Shown here piece after piece: positions 5,224 through 5,241 of a stretch of DNA of 5,241 nucleotides. The stretch's first letter is position 1. Each line of letters begins with the position of its first letter. The notes beneath the pieces are model-generated. The model was not told the origin of the DNA, ran no database searches, and was given only the letters and a program-made list of their open reading frames with translations. The DNA is from an uncultured Collinsella sp. (GTDB taxonomy: Bacteria > Actinomycetota > Coriobacteriia > Coriobacteriales > Coriobacteriaceae). Location of the stretch: positions 1 through 5,241 of the forward strand of contig CATZRJ010000081.1 in assembly GCA_958423535.1 (NCBI GenBank). The letters are read 5' to 3'. The position numbers and the translations under genes were made by a program.

Positions 5224-5241
5224 ATGCTCATTCACCGTATA
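5224..5241 (+). CDS. Start of an unidentified plus-strand gene, cut by the window edge
   Basis: An ATG at 5224 is preceded by GGAGGA (5213-5218), with the GGAGG core ending 6 bases upstream, an excellent initiation site. Only six codons (MLIHRI) are visible, too few to name a product. It diverges from FHA protein A across a region of about 300 bases, so there is no evidence that it belongs to the kinase/FHA cluster. Confidence 0.6.

Noticed and set aside
5031..5231. Minus-strand frame of 66 codons at the right edge
   Set aside because: It reads through a terminator hairpin and the ribosome site of the plus-strand gene, and resembles no protein.
1..5241. CRISPR arrays, tRNA/rRNA genes, insertion sequences
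   Set aside because: I saw no regularly spaced repeats, no tRNA-type T-loop or rRNA stretches, and no transposase motifs or terminal inverted repeats with target duplications.

Overview
The window looks like a chromosomal segment of a moderately GC-rich Gram-positive bacterium. It is most likely a gut actinobacterium of the Coriobacteriia, such as Collinsella. This rests on a surface adhesin tail with an LPTTG sortase signal, a DUF6273-type domain, FHA proteins next to a Ser/Thr-type kinase, and strong purine-rich ribosome sites. The genus is an inference, because no rRNA or marker gene is present.

Layout. The left edge (3-551, +) carries the 3' end of a cell-wall-anchored protein with InlB/Listeria-Bacteroides repeats, followed by an intrinsic terminator (597-631). 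A second, bidirectional hairpin (699-737) separates it from a convergent minus-strand cluster that fills the rest of the window. Read in transcription order from the right, the cluster holds: a promoter-like TATAAT (4956-4961); an unusual leader with a G10 tract; FHA protein A (3944-4900); a very strong 21-bp hairpin terminator (3874-3921); a kinase reading frame (2594-3799); an overlapping frame with a transmembrane segment and a DUF6273-like domain (1792 to about 2829); and FHA protein B (767-1756). The right edge (4924-5223) is intergenic and leads to the first codons of a plus-strand gene starting at 5224.

Main interpretation. The kinase frame and the TM/DUF6273 frame appear to be the two halves of one receptor kinase of about 670 residues, broken by a frameshift near 2705-2730. 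Past that point the kinase frame becomes an Arg/Cys-rich tail, while the other frame shows a clean Arg-flanked membrane helix. The two FHA proteins are full-length paralogues that share an uncharacterised N-terminal region of about 200 residues and a C-terminal FHA domain, and they bracket the kinase gene. The simplest model is a phospho-signalling module: an outside sensor domain controls a cytoplasmic kinase, and two FHA adaptors read phosphothreonine. No cognate phosphatase or output gene is visible here.
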